A DNA stretch of 64,000 nucleotides, from the NCBI RefSeq assembly GCF_944381005.1, contig NZ_CALWJM010000009.1, positions 1-64,000 on the forward strand. Reading direction: 5' to 3'. Source of the DNA: an uncultured Butyricicoccus sp. GTDB lineage: Bacteria; Bacillota; Clostridia; Oscillospirales; Butyricicoccaceae. Shown one piece after another: positions 6,713 to 15,739 of this stretch (positions are counted from its first letter, which is position 1; every line of letters starts with the position of its first letter). Under the pieces are notes generated by a model. It saw nothing but the letters and a program-made list of their open reading frames with translations. It was not told the DNA's origin and did not search any database. The position numbers and the translations under genes were made by a program.

Positions 6713-8440
6713 TTATTTTACAATTTCCTGTGCAGCCGCAGCAAGCTTGGCTACCTTTTCATCGGATGCAGCCTTGCTATCTGCCTTTGCCATAATGTAA
6801 ACCTTAACCTTCGGCTCGGTACCGGACGGACGGATAATAAACGAAGTACCGCCTTCCAGCTCGTAATACAGTACGTTCTGTCCCGACAACTCCATGGTTT
6901 CGGTCTTGCCGTCGCTGACCTGTGTGCGCACACCCGACTGATAGTCGCGGATATACTCGACCTTATGTCCGCCTACTTCTGTCAACGGGGTCTGGCGCAG
7001 TTCTGCCATCAATTCCTTCATGCGCTCCAGACCAGCCACGCCGGGCATGGTAATCGAAATGGTCTGCTCGGTATAGAAGCCGTATTTTTCATACATGGTC
7101 TGCATCGCATCGTACAAGGTCATGCCCTTGGTGCGATAATAAGCCGCCATCTCTGCAATGAGCATGGAAGCGGTCACGGCATCCTTATCGCGCGCATAGT
7201 CGCCCGCCAGATAGCCGTAAGATTCTTCAAATGCAAACAGGTATTCGTGCGAACCAGTGGTTTCAAACTGCTTGATTTTCTCAGCCAAGAACTTAAATCC
7301 GGTAAAAGTGTCGAAGCAGTCCACACCGTTTGCCTTTGCCGCAGCGCGCGCCATTTCGGTGGTAACCAGCGATTTGAGCACCGCCGGATGCTCGGGCATG
7401 GTGCCGGTCAACTTTTTCGCGGTGATGACATAATCAATCAGCAGCACGCCTACCTGATTGCCCGACAGCGTGACATACTCGCCTTCGCTGTTCTTGAGCA
7501 CAATACCGGTACGGTCGGCATCGGGGTCGGTGCCAATGATAAGGTCAACACCATTTGCCTTTGCCAAGTCAATCGCCAGATGGAAGCCTTCCTTATTCTC
7601 CGGATTGGGCGATTTAACGGTTGGGAAGTCGCCGTCAATCTTCATCTGTTCGGGCACACAGATAATGTGCTTGTAGCCAATCCGCTTCAAAATTTCGGGC
7701 ACCAGACGATAGCCTGCACCGTGGAACGGCGTATAAACTAGCTTAAAGTCGTCGGCTACCTGCTTCACGCAGTCGGGATTGATGGCAACCTTCAATACTT
7801 CTTTGAGGTATGCTTCATCGGTCTGCCAATCAAGCATTTTAATCAATCCATCGGCCTTGGCCTGTTCAAAGTCCATGGTCTTGACATCCTTGAAGAAGTC
7901 GAGCGCGCCCATTTCCTTGGCTACGACATCAGCTTCCTTGGGCGGGAGTTGTGCGCCATCTTCCCAGTAAACCTTATAGCCGTTGTACTCCTTGGGGTTA
8001 TGCGAAGCGGTAATATTGATGCCTGCAATGGTGCCATAATACCGAATTGCGAAAGACAGTTCGGGGGTGGGGCGCAGTTCATCGTACAGCTTAACTGTGA
8101 TACCATTCGCCGCCAGAATACATGCAGCAAGCTGGGCAAATTCGGGCGAAAAATGACGGGAATCATAGGCGATTGCCACGCCGCGTGCACAAGCCTCTGC
8201 GCCATTTTGCACAATCAAGTTGGCCAAGCCCTGCGTTGCAGCGCCCACGGTAAACCGATTCATGCGGTACAGACCGGTGCCCAGCACCCCGCGCAAGCCA
8301 GCTGTGCCAAAGGAAAGCGGTGCAAAGAAACGGTCTTTAATTGCATCCTCATTTCCGCGAATGGCTTCCAGTTCTGCCCGTTCCTCGTCTGTCAGCGCAG
8401 ACGAAGCCAGCCAGCGCTCATACTCAGCCATATAATTCAT
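6713..8440 (-). CDS. pgcA: Phosphoglucomutase/phosphomannomutase (alpha-D-phosphohexomutase)
   Basis: A 575-residue enzyme interconverting hexose 1- and 6-phosphates, feeding UDP-glucose and envelope glycan synthesis. All four signature loops are present: phosphoserine loop TASHNPKEYNGYK (Ser about 146), metal loop DPDADRTG, sugar loop EESYGYL and phosphate-binding RPSGTEPK near the C terminus. The length matches the PgcA/YbbT type. GAGGTG lies eight bases before the ATG. It is a single-gene unit with its own promoter and terminator. Specificity for glucose over mannose is inferred from the family, so the symbol is tentative. Confidence 0.93.
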   Translation of the reverse strand: MNYMAEYERWLASSALTDEERAELEAIRGNEDAIKDRFFAPLSFGTAGLRGVLGTGLYRMNRFTVGAATQGLANLIVQNGAEACARGVAIAYDSRHFSPEFAQLAACILAANGITVKLYDELRPTPELSFAIRYYGTIAGINITASHNPKEYNGYKVYWEDGAQLPPKEADVVAKEMGALDFFKDVKTMDFEQAKADGLIKMLDWQTDEAYLKEVLKVAINPDCVKQVADDFKLVYTPFHGAGYRLVPEILKRIGYKHIICVPEQMKIDGDFPTVKSPNPENKEGFHLAIDLAKANGVDLIIGTDPDADRTGIVLKNSEGEYVTLSGNQVGVLLIDYVITAKKLTGTMPEHPAVLKSLVTTEMARAAAKANGVDCFDTFTGFKFLAEKIKQFETTGSHEYLFAFEESYGYLAGDYARDKDAVTASMLIAEMAAYYRTKGMTLYDAMQTMYEKYGFYTEQTISITMPGVAGLERMKELMAELRQTPLTEVGGHKVEYIRDYQSGVRTQVSDGKTETMELSGQNVLYYELEGGTSFIIRPSGTEPKVKVYIMAKADSKAASDEKVAKLAAAAQEIVK

Positions 8441-8498
8441 AGTCCCTTCACCTCATCTATGGATTTGAAATCTTCTAAATCAAAAATTCCTTATCTAA

Positions 8499-8526
8499 AT
8501 TATACAATAAACTTGGGCATTTGCAA
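8499..8526 (-). promoter_or_regulatory. Promoter of the phosphohexomutase gene
   Basis: On the minus strand TTGCAA (8521-8526), 16 bases, perfect TATAAT (8499-8504), about 60 bases before the start codon. Confidence 0.65.
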
Positions 8527-8604
8527 GCCAGATTTTTGTAAATTTTAACACGTTTGCCCATTCACTTCCCAAAAAATTGCCGTAAATTTCTTATAAAATG
8601 CACA

Positions 8605-8642
8605 AAAGCGCGTTTCGGAATTCATATCCCGAAACGCGCTTT
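8605..8642 (-). terminator. Terminator of serC-serA
   Basis: A 14-bp stem AAAGCGCGTTTCGG / CCGAAACGCGCTTT with a 10-base loop lies 18 bases after the serA stop codon. The T-rich tail on the minus strand is moderate. Confidence 0.75.
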
Positions 8643-8659
8643 GTCATTTTATGTTGATT

Positions 8660-9829
8660 TTACAGGTTTTCAATCGCACGCACACGAATCATGCCATCTA
8701 CCCCACGAATCGCTTGCAGAACCGAATCATTGGGGGCTTCGTTGACATCCACAATGGTATAAGCATAGTCACCGCGCGAACGGTTGCCCATGTTTTCGAT
8801 GTTCATGCCCTGCGCCGACAATGTAGAGGTAATCTGCGCAATCATGTTCGGCACATTCTTGTGAATCAGGCACAGACGATGCCCGCCCTCATACGGTACT
8901 TTGAGATTGGGGAAGTTGACCGAATTGCGAATGGTACCCATTTCCAAAAATTCGCGTACTTCCTGTGCCGCCATCTTAGCGCAGTTGTCCTCGCTTTCGG
9001 GCGTGGACGCGCCCAAGTGCGGCATAATAACCGCATTCTTCTGCGCTAACATCGCATCGGTTGCGAAGTCGGAAACATAGCGTGCTACCTTACCGCAGGA
9101 CAGTGCCGCCGCCATTGCATCCTCGTCTACCAGTTCGCCGCGCGCAATATTGATAATGCGCACGCCGTCCTTCATCTTGCCAATCGCATCCGCATCAATC
9201 AAATGCTTGGTATCGGGGGTCAGCGGTACATGTACGGTGATATAATCGCAGTTTGCGAAAATCTCGTTGACATCGGTGATGTGCTTAACCGAACGGGACA
9301 GACGAAGCGCACCATCAACCGACAAGTAGGGGTCATATCCCCAAACTTCCATATCCAGACCAACGGCTGCATTTGCAACCTGTACGCCAATCGCACCCAG
9401 TCCGATAACGCCCAAACGCTTGCCACCAACTTCGGGGCCTGCAAACTTGGACTTGCCCTTTTCGGCTGCCGGGCCGATATCGGGTGTACCGGCAAGCGAC
9501 TTAGTCCACTCGATACCGCCTACGATATCGCGTGAAGCCAGCATCAATCCACAGATAACCAGTTCTTTCACCGCGTTGGCATTGGCACCCGGCGTATTGA
9601 ATACGACGATACCTTCTTCGGCACAGCGTTCAAGCGGAATGTTGTTGACGCCTGCACCTGCGCGTGCGATGCACTTGAGCGACTGCGGGAACTGGGTATC
9701 ATGCAGCTTGGCAGAACGCACCAGCACAGCATCGTACTGTTCGGCATCTTCGCTGCAAGTATACTTTTCCGGGTCTAAACGCTCCAGACCCACCTTGGAA
9801 ATTTTATTAAACAGTTTGACCTGATACAT
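8660..9829 (-). CDS. serA: D-3-phosphoglycerate dehydrogenase
   Basis: 389 residues: an NAD-dependent D-2-hydroxyacid dehydrogenase making 3-phosphohydroxypyruvate, the first step of serine synthesis. It has a Rossmann motif GLGAIG (143-148), catalytic Arg in NIARGELVDE (about 230) and catalytic His in MPHLGAST (about 271). A C-terminal ACT domain (about 318-389) is the usual site of serine feedback. This is the short form without the intervening ASB domain. It lies 14 bases downstream of serC in the same operon. No phosphoserine phosphatase gene is nearby. Confidence 0.95.
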   Translation of the reverse strand: MYQVKLFNKISKVGLERLDPEKYTCSEDAEQYDAVLVRSAKLHDTQFPQSLKCIARAGAGVNNIPLERCAEEGIVVFNTPGANANAVKELVICGLMLASRDIVGGIEWTKSLAGTPDIGPAAEKGKSKFAGPEVGGKRLGVIGLGAIGVQVANAAVGLDMEVWGYDPYLSVDGALRLSRSVKHITDVNEIFANCDYITVHVPLTPDTKHLIDADAIGKMKDGVRIINIARGELVDEDAMAAALSCGKVARYVSDFATDAMLAQKNAVIMPHLGASTPESEDNCAKMAAQEVREFLEMGTIRNSVNFPNLKVPYEGGHRLCLIHKNVPNMIAQITSTLSAQGMNIENMGNRSRGDYAYTIVDVNEAPNDSVLQAIRGVDGMIRVRAIENL

Positions 9830-9843
9830 TGCCCTGACTCTCC

Positions 9844-10932
9844 TTAGCCGTTTTCTTTGGCAAACTTCTGCATGAAGTCCACCAGCTTTTCAACGCCCTC
9901 ATACGGCATTGCATTGTAAATCGAAGCGCGCATACCGCCGACCAGACGATGTCCCTTGAGGTTAGACATACCGTTTTCGACCGCCGCCTTGACAAACTTG
10001 GCGTCCAGTTCTTCATCGCCTGTGCGGAACGTAACGTTCATCATCGAGCGAGAATCCACACGCGCTGTCGGCTGATAGAACGACTGGCTGTCCAGATATG
10101 CGTAGAGCAGTTCGGCCTTCTTTTCGTTGCGCTTGCGCATTTCTTCCAAGCCGCCAACCTCGTTTTCAATCCATTCGAGTACCAGACCCAAAATGTAAAT
10201 CGCATACGTCGGCGGAGTGTTGTACATGCTCTCCTTGTCAGCCATCAGCTTCCAGTCGAGCAGTACCGGCATTTTATCCTTGGGATAGAAGCCCAACAAA
10301 TCGTCGCGCGCAATCACCACGGTCAAGCCAGCCGGGCCCATGTTCTTCTGCGCACCTGCCATGATAACGCCATACTTGGACACATCAACAGGCTTGGAAA
10401 GGATATTAGAGGACATGTCAGCAACTACCGGTACATTGCCGGTTTCCGGACAATACTTCCATTCGGTACCAAAGATGGTATTGTTAGAGCAGTGATAGAA
10501 GTAATCAGCGTCGGGCGACAGCGACAATTCTTCCTGCGACGGGATATAGGAAAAGTTATCGGCTTCCGAAGTCGCCGCTACATGGATTTCGCCAAACTTC
10601 TTGGCTTCCTTGTAAGCGTTCTTTGCAAAGTTACCAGTCACGGCATAATCTGCCTTACCGGTGCGCATGAGATTGAGCGGAATGGCAGAGAACTGCATGG
10701 TTGCACCGCCCTGCAAAAAGAGCACTTTATAATTATCCGGAATGCCCATCACGCGACGCAGAGAGGCTTCCGTGGACTTGATAATGGAGTCGTACACCTT
10801 TGACCGGTGACTCATCTCCATAACTGACATGCCCGACCCCTGGTAGTTGAGCATCTCAGCAGCCGCGCGCTCCAGAACCGGAACGGGCAGCATCGAAGGA
10901 CCTGCGGAAAAGTTGAAAATTCTTTCTGTCAT
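9844..10932 (-). CDS. serC: Phosphoserine aminotransferase
   Basis: A 362-residue PLP enzyme converting 3-phosphohydroxypyruvate and glutamate to phosphoserine. The start ERIFNFSAGPSMLP is the family hallmark, and the PLP lysine sits in MAGAQKNMGPAG. I chose the ATG at 10932, where AGGT lies about nine bases upstream and the family N terminus begins. An in-frame ATG at 10953 has no ribosome binding site. It is first gene of a serC-serA operon read from a good promoter divergent from the QueG-like operon. Confidence 0.95.
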   Translation of the reverse strand: MTERIFNFSAGPSMLPVPVLERAAAEMLNYQGSGMSVMEMSHRSKVYDSIIKSTEASLRRVMGIPDNYKVLFLQGGATMQFSAIPLNLMRTGKADYAVTGNFAKNAYKEAKKFGEIHVAATSEADNFSYIPSQEELSLSPDADYFYHCSNNTIFGTEWKYCPETGNVPVVADMSSNILSKPVDVSKYGVIMAGAQKNMGPAGLTVVIARDDLLGFYPKDKMPVLLDWKLMADKESMYNTPPTYAIYILGLVLEWIENEVGGLEEMRKRNEKKAELLYAYLDSQSFYQPTARVDSRSMMNVTFRTGDEELDAKFVKAAVENGMSNLKGHRLVGGMRASIYNAMPYEGVEKLVDFMQKFAKENG

Positions 10933-10991
10933 CGCTTGTGACCTGCCTTTCATTGCGTAATACTTTATACAAGTAAAGTAAGAATGAATCT

Positions 10992-11020
10992 ATTATATCG
11001 CCGCCGTGTGCTGCACGCAA
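10992..11020 (-). promoter_or_regulatory. serC-serA promoter
   Basis: On the minus strand TTGCGT (11015-11020), 17 bases, perfect TATAAT (10992-10997), about 60 bases before serC and back to back with the plus-strand promoter at 11029. Confidence 0.7.
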
Positions 11021-11028
11021 GTGTTTAT

Positions 11029-11057
11029 TTGACAAATTTTTTCTGTTATACTATAAG
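11029..11057 (+). promoter_or_regulatory. Promoter of the QueG-like/decarboxylase/darA/holB/ricT operon
   Basis: A perfect TTGACA (11029-11034), 17 bases, TATAAG (11052-11057). Transcription would start about 20 bases before the first start codon. Confidence 0.75.
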
Positions 11058-11083
11058 AAAAATTGGGGAAAGGAGATATTTTT

Positions 11084-11902
11084 TTGAACATTGTGGATAG
11101 ATTGTCCGTGTCACGCGGACTTTGTGCGTATGGTGTGTGTGACTGTGACCTGCTGCTTGCTCACATGACCGACGCGGCACGGCTCGGACTCACCCGCCGG
11201 ATTGCGCAGCCGCGCAGTGTGTTTGTTGCGCTTTTCCCTTATGCTGCCGAACAGCGGCCCGGCAACCTTTCGCTATATGCGCGTGGCCGAGATTATCATG
11301 CCGTTATCCAACAGACATTGGGAGACATGGCTGCCGAACTGCGCACTGCCTACCCGGAAAATAATTTCATTGTGCTGGCCGACAATTCCCCCTTACCCGA
11401 AGTGCTTGCGGCGGCCTACGCTGGACTGGGCTGTATTGGCGCGCATGGTCTGCTCATCCATCCTTTATATGGAAGTTATGTTTTTATCGGCACCATCGTC
11501 ACCGACTGTACGCTGCCCACCACACCGCACACGCCAACCACCTGTATCAACTGCGGCGCTTGCCGACGCGCCTGCCCAGTTGGGCTTGACAAATCGCGCT
11601 GTCTGTCTGCACTCACCCAGCAAGGCGGCACACTGACCGACGAGCAAGCCGCACTGGTGCGTGCACACCCGCTCATATGGGGCTGTGATACCTGTCAGCT
11701 TGTATGCCCGATGAACCGCACCGCCCAGCAAACCCCACTGGCCGATTTCCGTGAGCATCCTATTTGTTCTTTGTCGCTGGACGACCTAGAAGGACTGACC
11801 CGCAAACAATTTTTAGCCAAATATCCAGAACGCGCTTTTACTTGGCGTGGCCCCGCCCCCATTCGCCGCAATTTACTGCTCAAACAAGGAGAACAACCAT
11901 GA
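11084..11902 (+). CDS. Short epoxyqueuosine reductase-like iron-sulfur protein
   Basis: 272 residues with two ferredoxin-type 4Fe-4S motifs, CINCGACRRACP and CDTCQLVCP, arranged as in QueG, preceded by a DUF1730-like N-terminal region. Typical QueG is about 350-390 residues and ends in HEAT-like repeats. Here the chain stops soon after the second cluster, so the tRNA-binding tail is missing or reduced. I chose the TTG at 11084 because AAAGGAG lies eight bases upstream; a TTG at 11063 would sit almost on the transcription start. It overlaps the decarboxylase gene by 4 bases (ATGA). A queuosine role is therefore uncertain; a cobalamin-linked reductase is possible. Confidence 0.8.
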   Translation: MNIVDRLSVSRGLCAYGVCDCDLLLAHMTDAARLGLTRRIAQPRSVFVALFPYAAEQRPGNLSLYARGRDYHAVIQQTLGDMAAELRTAYPENNFIVLADNSPLPEVLAAAYAGLGCIGAHGLLIHPLYGSYVFIGTIVTDCTLPTTPHTPTTCINCGACRRACPVGLDKSRCLSALTQQGGTLTDEQAALVRAHPLIWGCDTCQLVCPMNRTAQQTPLADFREHPICSLSLDDLEGLTRKQFLAKYPERAFTWRGPAPIRRNLLLKQGEQP

Positions 11903-13254
11903 CCGCCCCACTTTACGACGCACTGCACGCCCTTGCAGATAAGCACACCGCCCGCCTGCATATGCCCGGACACAAAGGGCAACCTGTACTGCGTGAATTT
12001 TCTTCTATTCTGCCTTTAGACTTCACCGAAGTCTATGAAACCGGCAATCTATACACGGGAGAAGGCCCTATTCGGCAAGCCGAACAGCAAACCGCGCGCT
12101 TTTATCAGGCGGCAGACTGCCACTTTTTGACCGGCGGTTCCTCGCAAGGGATTCACACCATGTTATATGCGGCAGCCGGTGCAAACGCCGACGTGCTGTT
12201 CGACCGCAATTGTCACAAATCAGCCGCACACGCGGCGGCATGGCTTGACCTCTCTCCCGCCTTCCTCTTTCCCTCTACATTGGAGCCGTTCGGCATCCCT
12301 GACCAACTTGACCCCGATGAACTGCAACGTGCCCTTGTGCAAAATTCTGCGATTCGTGCCGTTCTGGTCACTTCTCCCAACTATTACGGCATTTGTCAGG
12401 ACATTCCCGCACTGGCGGCGGTATGCCACGCGCACGGGGTCAAGCTGCTGGTCGATGCCGCGCACGGCGCACATTTTCCGGCAGTCGGTTTACCCTCCCC
12501 CATTGCGCAAGGCGCCGACCTTGCGGTGTTAAGTGCGCATAAGACACTCTATGCACTTGGACAGTCGGCTATGCTGCTGTCAAACGGCACCGTGGACGGC
12601 AAAGGGCTGCGCGAAGGTGCCGCGCTGTTCGGCACGTCCAGTCCATCCTACCTTTTGATGACCAGTCTTGACCTTGCACGCAACGCACTCGAAGCCGACG
12701 ACAGTTACCAACAAACCGCATATGCGGTGCAAGAATTGCGCACTTTTTTGGTACAGCACACCCGTTTTCTCCCGCTCGAACAGGGCAACCTTGACCCTTG
12801 CCGCCTGACCGTCAGCACAGCAGGAACCGATTGGAGCGGTCATCAACTGGCCGATGCGCTCTATGAACGGTTTGGTGTCGCCTGTGAAATGAGTGACGCA
12901 CGCAATCTTGTGTGCATCATCACTCCTGCTGACCGCGCAGAAAATTTAACCCGTCTGCGCACCGCCCTGCAAACATTATCGAATGAATGTGGTGATGCCC
13001 CCCTGCCCGCTCCTGTGCCCGCACTCCCCATCCCGCAGCCAGTGCGTTCGGTACGCGCCGCACTGCTTGGCGACTGCCGCACCTTACCGCTTGGTGAAAT
13101 CACACCCGGTCAAATATGTGCGCGGCCGGTCACGCCCTATCCCCCCGGCGTTCCCGTCCTGTGGCCGGGCGAAGAAATCACCCGCCAACACATTGTATTT
13201 CTGACCAATCAATGTTATAATACCGTTGACCGCATTTCGGTCTGTCTACCCTGA
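11899..13254 (+). CDS. Orn/Lys/Arg decarboxylase family PLP enzyme (YaaO-like)
   Basis: A 451-residue fold-type I PLP enzyme. HMPGHKG (residues 21-27), DAAHGAH with the PLP-ring Asp (186) and SAHKT with the Schiff-base Lys (about 215) are all visible. It has the short form length with a C-terminal decarboxylase domain. The ATG overlaps the upstream stop and has CAAGGAGAA before it. In Bacillus a homologue (yaaO) opens the tmk-yaaQ-yaaR-holB-yaaT cluster; here it precedes darA-holB-ricT. The substrate (lysine, arginine or ornithine) cannot be read from the sequence. An upstream in-frame extension to 11764 lies inside the QueG-like gene and is not real. Confidence 0.9.
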   Translation: MTAPLYDALHALADKHTARLHMPGHKGQPVLREFSSILPLDFTEVYETGNLYTGEGPIRQAEQQTARFYQAADCHFLTGGSSQGIHTMLYAAAGANADVLFDRNCHKSAAHAAAWLDLSPAFLFPSTLEPFGIPDQLDPDELQRALVQNSAIRAVLVTSPNYYGICQDIPALAAVCHAHGVKLLVDAAHGAHFPAVGLPSPIAQGADLAVLSAHKTLYALGQSAMLLSNGTVDGKGLREGAALFGTSSPSYLLMTSLDLARNALEADDSYQQTAYAVQELRTFLVQHTRFLPLEQGNLDPCRLTVSTAGTDWSGHQLADALYERFGVACEMSDARNLVCIITPADRAENLTRLRTALQTLSNECGDAPLPAPVPALPIPQPVRSVRAALLGDCRTLPLGEITPGQICARPVTPYPPGVPVLWPGEEITRQHIVFLTNQCYNTVDRISVCLP

Positions 13255-13293
13255 TTTTAGGCAGTTCCCGGCGGCAAAAGGAGGGGCTTTCCC

Positions 13294-13617
13294 ATGAAAA
13301 TGTTACTTGCAATCATCAATTCCGACGACGCACACAGCGTCATCAGTCATATGATGGAGGCCGGTTTCCAGATTACCAAACTGGCAACCACAGGCGGTTT
13401 TCTGCGTGCTGGAAACGTGACCATTCTAGTCGGTCTGGACGAATCCCGTCTGGATGAAGCAATGGAACTTATCCGCAAATATTCCACCACCCGCAAGCAA
13501 GTCATTCCCACCACAGCCAATCTTGGCGTTGGATTCCATCCGGCAATGCCGGTCGAAGTGACCGTCGGCGGTGCAACCGTTTTCGTGCTGGGTGTGGAAA
13601 AGTTTGAGAAACTGTGA
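13294..13617 (+). CDS. darA: Cyclic-di-AMP receptor, PII-like
   Basis: A 107-residue PII-like protein of the DarA/PstA (YaaQ, DUF970) family, which binds c-di-AMP as a trimer. The family hallmarks are the N-terminal MKMLLAIINSDDA strand, the TTGGFLRAGN turn, and a glycine-rich segment (LGVGFHPAMPVEVTVGGAT) followed by FVLGVEKF. GGAGGGG lies upstream of the ATG. It sits between the decarboxylase and holB as in Firmicutes generally. The thymidylate kinase and yaaR genes that usually flank it are missing. Confidence 0.93.
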   Translation: MKMLLAIINSDDAHSVISHMMEAGFQITKLATTGGFLRAGNVTILVGLDESRLDEAMELIRKYSTTRKQVIPTTANLGVGFHPAMPVEVTVGGATVFVLGVEKFEKL

Positions 13618-14549
13618 TGCTGGGCTTGGAACATTTGCCCGGAAATGATGCGCTCAAAGTCAGCCTGCGAACCGCGCTGCACCGCCGTTTCCCGCAGGCT
13701 GTTCTGCTCTCCGGGCCGGAGGGCTGCGGCGAATCGGACTGGGCACACACCATTGCTGCTGCACTTCTGTGCACCGGCTCAGGGGAACATCCCTGCATGA
13801 CCTGCGCATCCTGCCGCAAAATGGCGCATCAGACCCATCCTGATTTTATCGTCATTGATGAGGGTGACAGTGAAATCAAGGTCGATACCGCGCGCCGTAT
13901 CCGTGAGGAAGCCGCGATTCTCCCCAATGACGGCGAGCGCAAGGTATTCTGGATTGCACACGCCGACCGCATGAACAGCAGTGCGCAAAATGCCTTGCTC
14001 AAGGTGCTGGAGGAGCCGCCGCGCTACGTTTTCTTCCTTTTAACCGCCTGTCAACCCGGTGCTTTGCTGCAAACCATCCGTTCTCGCTGCACGCTTTACC
14101 AGCTGGAACCGCCGCATACGACGCCCATTGACACCCCGGAACTGCTTGAACCGGCGCGTATCTTTCTCTCGGCGCTTGCACGCGGAGAGGAATACGGGAT
14201 GCTGCTCGGCGCAAACGGATTGGCAAAAGCCAACAAAGCCACTTTTCAGCAAGCAATGACCATTCTTTGCACGGCTGTGCGCGATGCCGCGCTGGTTTCC
14301 AGCGGCTGCCCGCCGCTTTTGCCCGCACTCGCCACCGAAACCCGTGCACTCGCCGGTGCACTGACCACCGCAAAACTGCTCGCGCTGTATGACCATTTTT
14401 CCCTTCTGTCCCGTCGCGCAGAGGTCAACGCCAGCGCACCCATTCAGTGCGCAGTGCTTGCGGCAGGCGCTTACCAAATCGGTTATGCGCCGCGTTTGGA
14501 TACCTCAACATCCAAACTGCTCAATAAAAACGGAGGAAACACAATTTGA
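13617..14549 (+). CDS. holB: DNA polymerase III delta' subunit
   Basis: A 310-residue AAA+ clamp-loader subunit. A four-Cys zinc module (CTGSGEHPCMTCASC, about residues 57-71), the SAQNALLKVLEEPP sensor segment and the SRC motif (RSRCTLY) are present. The Walker A equivalent reads GPEGCGES, with Glu in place of Lys, consistent with a non-hydrolysing delta' role. I prefer the ATG at 13617, which shares one base with the darA stop; a GTG three bases earlier is the alternative. Downstream it overlaps ricT by 4 bases. Confidence 0.92.
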   Translation: MLGLEHLPGNDALKVSLRTALHRRFPQAVLLSGPEGCGESDWAHTIAAALLCTGSGEHPCMTCASCRKMAHQTHPDFIVIDEGDSEIKVDTARRIREEAAILPNDGERKVFWIAHADRMNSSAQNALLKVLEEPPRYVFFLLTACQPGALLQTIRSRCTLYQLEPPHTTPIDTPELLEPARIFLSALARGEEYGMLLGANGLAKANKATFQQAMTILCTAVRDAALVSSGCPPLLPALATETRALAGALTTAKLLALYDHFSLLSRRAEVNASAPIQCAVLAAGAYQIGYAPRLDTSTSKLLNKNGGNTI

Positions 14550-15733
14550 TTACTGTTATTGGTGTCCGATTCAAACGAGTCGGCAAAGTATATTATTTTG
14601 ACCCGTGCGGCCTGACGATAAAGCCTGGTCAGCACGTCATTGTAGAAACCGCTCGCGGGATTGAATGTGGCGAATGTGCGATGGGAAATACTCAAATTTC
14701 CGAACGCGAAATCGTGTCCCCACTCAAAAAAATCATCCGCATTGCAACTGAAACCGACCTTGAAGTTGCACGCGGCAATGAACAACAGGCCAAAGAAGCC
14801 TATCAAATCGCCCGCCGCAAAATCGAAGAACATGAACTGGATATGCGTCTGGTGGCGGTCGAATGTACCTTTGACCTGAATAAAATTCTATTTTATTTCA
14901 CTGCCGATGGACGTGTGGATTTTCGCGGACTGGTCAAAGATTTGGCTGCCATCTTCCGCACCCGCATCGAGCTGCGGCAAATCGGCGTGCGCGACGAAGC
15001 TAAAATGATTGGCGGCTTGGGTATTTGCGGCCGTGAACTGTGCTGTGCTTCTTATCTGGACGACTTTCAGCCGGTTTCCATCAACATGGCAAAAGAGCAA
15101 AATCTTTCGCTGAACCCCGCCAAGATTTCGGGCACTTGTGGACGTCTGATGTGCTGTCTGAAATATGAACACGAAGTCTATTCCGAACTGCAAAAGGTAA
15201 CGCCCAAGCCCGAAAGTTTAGTCGAAACACCGGAGGGGCGCGGCACGGTTTTATCTACGCAAATGCTGCGCGGCACTTGTAAAGTACAGTTGGAGGACAA
15301 CCCCGACGAACCGAAAACCTTTGCTTGCACCGATTGTCAAATGCTGCGCTCTGGGCGCGCTAAAAAAACAGGCGGCTGCACGAATTGTGCTAAGCCGGCA
15401 AAAGAACCGGAAATCGACCCGATGCAGGAACAAATTCCCGATGCTGTCGCCGAACCGCCCGTCCGCCCGCGCAATGAAAAACCGCGCCGGGTCAAAGCCG
15501 CACCGCAAAGCACAGAACCCAAGCAAGCCCCTGCACGCAAACCGCGCCGGGAAGCACCTGATGGTTCCGACCGCCCGCGCCTTGTCAAAGCGGCTCCCCC
15601 CAAGGCACAAACGACCCCTGACCCTTCCAAGGAAAACAGCGAAACAGGCGATGCTAAAAAACGTCGGCGCCGTCGCGGTGGTGTTAAACGCAAACGCCCT
15701 GCTGAATCAGCCGAGTCCACCCCAACCGAATAA
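14546..15733 (+). CDS. ricT: RicT/YaaT-type PSP1 domain protein with a Cys-containing tail
   Basis: 395 residues. The PSP1 domain (about 60-215) holds the cysteines that ligate an iron-sulfur cluster in the Ric complex: GICGRELCC (161-167) and CGRLMCC (198-204). RicT works with RicA and RicF in mRNA maturation through RNase Y and in sporulation and competence. The start is TTG, with GGAGG nine bases upstream, overlapping the holB stop. After the PSP1 domain comes an unusual tail: C261-x2-C264-x13-C278-x2-C281, then about 110 residues rich in Pro, Ala, Lys and Arg with repeated PRR/RLVKAAP units. The tail may bind zinc and RNA (inference). Confidence 0.92.
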   Translation: MITVIGVRFKRVGKVYYFDPCGLTIKPGQHVIVETARGIECGECAMGNTQISEREIVSPLKKIIRIATETDLEVARGNEQQAKEAYQIARRKIEEHELDMRLVAVECTFDLNKILFYFTADGRVDFRGLVKDLAAIFRTRIELRQIGVRDEAKMIGGLGICGRELCCASYLDDFQPVSINMAKEQNLSLNPAKISGTCGRLMCCLKYEHEVYSELQKVTPKPESLVETPEGRGTVLSTQMLRGTCKVQLEDNPDEPKTFACTDCQMLRSGRAKKTGGCTNCAKPAKEPEIDPMQEQIPDAVAEPPVRPRNEKPRRVKAAPQSTEPKQAPARKPRREAPDGSDRPRLVKAAPPKAQTTPDPSKENSETGDAKKRRRRRGGVKRKRPAESAESTPTE

Positions 15734-15739
15734 AACACA

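Noticed and set aside
11764..11898. N-terminal extension of the PLP decarboxylase
   Set aside because: It lies within the QueG-like gene; the ATGA overlap start with its ribosome binding site and family alignment is better.
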